DNA of 19,715 nt, taken from NCBI GenBank assembly GCA_018398765.1, contig JAHBMJ010000682.1, positions 23,339-43,053 on the forward strand, read 5' to 3'. The notes beneath the pieces are model-generated. The model was not told the origin of the DNA, did not search any database, and saw only the letters and a program-made list of their open reading frames with translations. Positions within the stretch are counted from its first letter, which is position 1; each line of letters begins with the position of its first letter. The stretch comes from Chromera velia (Eukaryota > Sar > Chromeraceae). Position numbers and translations under genes: made by a program. Below are positions 17,800-19,715 of the stretch, one piece after another.

Positions 17800-18023
17800 A
17801 AAAACGTTGAAAAAAGTTTAAAAATACCTTTATTCTAGGATTTAGTATCTGAACGCAACTTTAAAGATTCATTTACAATGCTTAAATTAAATCAATAAAT
17901 CAAAATTTTTATATAATTCTAGATATTATTTTATAGAAAAGAATTAAATCAAATTTTTTGAATATTTTCCAGAGTAAATTTCCACTCTGCGATAAGTTTA
18001 TAAACAATGCAAAGTTGCATGTG
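17800..18023. other. AT-rich intergenic stretch
   Basis: Very AT-rich, with no gene and no clear structure seen. Confidence 0.5.
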
Positions 18024-18560
18024 TCACTTTTTGTTTACTTGGATTAACACCTCCCAGGCAAGTTTAAAATCTTCTGCCTCATCATGGTGGTGAGGGACAC
18101 AGGCATCGATTGCCTGTCTGAATATTTTGCGGCGGTTCTTTTCAGCTACTGCCTGTTCTTCTGTTATGTCCTACATGTGAAACACCTCTCTCCGTTCCTC
18201 TACCTCTTCCCTCTCAGATTCTTCTTCTGCCGCATTTGCTGAAAAGAAGGTGGGTGATGGGGGCTCCCTCTCTTATCCAATGCAACAGCTCAACAGAGTT
18301 GTCAAGAAGGGGCGTGTATATTATGGCAGTCTCCCCTATCAGCAATCCTTGCATGACTACTTCAATGGGGCACCGTTGCCGCGCCCATTCTTTATTGATC
18401 TCAATACAGCCGAGTCGTTCGGTACGCTGTTGTCAAGTTCCTTCGCTTTCTTCCTAGAAGCCGTGGAGGACTGCTTCTGTTTCTGTTCGGGGGCTTCGGA
18501 CTCCACATCGATAATGTCGGTATCCTCATCATGACAAGGACTTGCATTCTCCTTTCCCAT
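18024..18560 (-). pseudogene. Unrecognised protein-coding relic (or intron-containing gene)
   Basis: Three coding-like segments lie in series on the minus strand. The first, from an ATG at 18560, is MGKENASPCHDEDTDIIDVE followed by a Gln/Lys/Ser-rich, nuclear-protein-like stretch. The second, one frame over, begins near INKEWARQRCPIEVV and contains GLLIGETAIIYTPLLDN. The third (from about 18238) is Glu/Arg-rich, is crossed by a TAG at 18171-18173, and continues as DITEEQAVAEKNRRKIFRQA and HHHDEAEDFKLAWEVLIQ to TGA at 18024-18026. A perfect acceptor (CTTCTTTTCAG) precedes the third segment, so part may be an intron. The plus strand is also open at 18250-18534 and could be the real strand. No family is recognised. 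Confidence 0.4.
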
Positions 18561-18577
18561 TCTCCTTTCCCGAGAAA

Positions 18578-18644
18578 GCCGAGTGCGGAATTATCAATCA
18601 GTGCAGTCAGTAAGCGGGAAGGCCAAGTGCGGAATCAATCAGTG
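18578..18644. repeat. Direct repeat GCC[G/A]AGTGCGGAAT..CAATCAGTG
   Basis: Two copies, 18578-18603 and 18622-18644, differ by one substitution and a 3-bp indel. They lie just upstream of the candidate start at 18560. Confidence 0.75.
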
Positions 18645-18973
18645 AGTTAATCCATAGATCTAGCAATGGATGTATAATGATGTGCAATGATGTGCATCTC
18701 CAGGGACAAGAGTGAGAAGAGATAAAAGTTGAAAGCAACCGTCAACTTAATATGTATCTACTGGTATCTATCGCTGATCGTGACCGCCAAACAAAAAGTT
18801 GTTGCCAGTCTGCATGACCCGGTCAGACCTTTGATATGCGGCATGCACATATAGATCGCGAAGTCGCGTCGGCGCGTCCCTCGCACGAATCCGGTCGGGC
18901 ACGTGCACCGTGGTTTGTGACGACAAGGTCGGTGCCTTTGGCACTGACCTTCGTCCTAGGCAACTCTCAACAA
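18645..18973. other. Intergenic stretch, no gene seen
   Basis: Short overlapping frames on both strands at 18768-19217 have no recognisable features. Confidence 0.4.
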
Positions 18974-19085
18974 CTGCCTGGGGCGAAGCTCTATATAAAC
19001 TTAGGCAAAACCACCTGGGGTCGCCCCAGGCGGCCCTGGCGGGCCGCCTGCGGCATGCCTGGAGTACCCCAGGCGCCCCAGGCAG
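18974..19085. other. Multi-hairpin GC-rich structure
   Basis: An outer perfect 12-bp stem, CTGCCTGGGGCG (18974-18985) with CGCCCCAGGCAG (19074-19085), encloses CCTGGGG-TCG-CCCCAGG (19014-19030), CGGCCC-TGGC-GGGCCG (19031-19046) and GCCTGG...CCAGGC (about 19058-19074, touching the outer stem). A TATATAAA lies at 18992-18999. It could be a structured RNA, a recombination site or a GC cluster. Confidence 0.6.
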
Positions 19086-19100
19086 GTTTAGACAGCATAA

Positions 19101-19440
19101 GGCCGCCGAAGAAAATCGTATGTCTTGATTGAAAGCCGCCGAAGGCGGGTGATGAGAGGCCGAAAGCCACGCCGAAGATGAATGCACATCAAATTTATGT
19201 AACAGAGTCAACGTCAAAAAGTCTTAAAAAAGATGTACATGTATGGCGTCGTTATGCAAATCAATCAATGATTGTTCACTGTTCAGTTACGTACAATTGT
19301 GCATTAAAACAAGAGACTTCACACACGTTGCCAGTAGGGATTAAAAAACATACTAGTGAAAATGCAATGAGCGTCGAAGATGGTCTTAGTGTTAATTGAA
19401 GGCGGCCGTAGGCCACCGAAGATGGTAGCATTTTGATCGA
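19101..19440. repeat. GCCGAAG-type GC clusters and dispersed repeat copy B
   Basis: GCCGCCGAAG-type words recur at 19101, 19135 and 19172 and near 19415, with stems CCGCC-GAA-GGCGG (19136-19148) and GGCC-GTA-GGCC (19404-19414). CGAAGATGGTCTTAGT at 19375-19390 repeats 17697-17712. Between the clusters is an AT-rich open frame (19178-19399, plus, 73 aa) that I do not recognise. Confidence 0.55.
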
Positions 19441-19715
19441 TTCTAAAAAGTTCATAGCTTAGTGTCAGGGGGGTAGCTGCAGGAGACGGCAGGTGATACG
19501 AACAGATTGATCCCGTGGAAGGAACGACTCACAGTGGAGGTCTAGGAGTAGCAAAGATGCACCTGCCTCCGTTTGAGGGGGAACCGGAGATGAAATAGAG
19601 ACGAATAGAGACAAGCGGAGCTGTCGCTTTGAAGCGGTTCCGTTCTGTCTCGCTCAGTCTGGATGAAGAGGGAAGGGAGGAAGGGATCATCATGGGAAGG
19701 GGGGGGGGGGGGGGA
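19441..19715. other. Non-coding end of window with poly-G run
   Basis: No gene is seen. The last bases are a run of 16 G (19699-19714). Confidence 0.6.

Noticed and set aside
18170-18210. Mini-intron (GTAGAG...TGTAG) that would remove the TAG in the 18.1-kb relic
   Set aside because: It would be only about 33 nt, too short for a normal intron, although the phases would match.

Overview
The window looks like one contig from a eukaryotic nuclear genome. Coding stretches sit on both strands and are cut by GT-AG introns with matching phases. There are long CA, CT and poly-G tracts, and a poly(A)-tailed non-LTR retrotransposon relic is split by a hAT-type DNA element. Recurrent TGCATGCA motifs (an apicomplexan AP2-type site), GC-rich exons beside AT-rich intergenic islands, NACHT/ankyrin/leucine-rich proteins and the repeat load fit a chromerid-like alga (Chromera-type alveolate). 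That is inference; nothing here proves the lineage. No rRNA, tRNA or CRISPR was found.

Layout. (1) 1-530: CA and CT microsatellites, then non-coding sequence. (2) 538-4648, minus: a six-exon STAND/NACHT NTPase gene. It starts in a perfect Kozak context with a predicted myristoylation motif (MGSRCS), followed by an MLKL/HeLo-like four-helix bundle and a NACHT domain. The downstream winged-helix-like part is broken by an in-frame TGA and a frameshift. (3) 4649-5419: divergent intergenic region with GC hairpins. (4) 5420-6523 (probably to 6617), plus: a secreted ankyrin-repeat protein whose proline-rich tail is cut short by a C10 run. One C fewer would add two PPPY motifs. (5) 6618-7940: AT-rich island with perfect palindromes.

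(6) 7943-10349, minus: decayed multi-exon relics of a DUF11/DUF7507-like surface-protein repeat, including a 23-nt micro-exon and a 164-bp ungapped duplication 1,025 bp apart. (7) 10936-about 13005, minus: the 3' part of a LINE-like polyprotein (restriction-like endonuclease type) with a poly(A) tail. At 11696-12546 it is interrupted by an 851-bp hAT-like non-autonomous element with 12-bp terminal inverted repeats and a perfect 8-bp target-site duplication. (8) 13915-14173: a foldback element. (9) 15153-16985, minus: a secreted receptor-L/LRR-type protein with about 13 repeats of 23 residues and one 186-nt intron that is a multiple of three and stop-free. (10) 18024-18560, minus: an unrecognised, apparently frameshifted gene relic. 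(11) 17697-17754 and 18974-19440: GC-cluster hairpins and a dispersed repeat in AT-rich sequence.

The best-supported genes are the STAND NTPase, the ankyrin protein and the LRR protein. These are receptor or interaction architectures, the last two predicted to be secreted. The sequence gives no evidence that they work together beyond the head-to-head arrangement of the first two.
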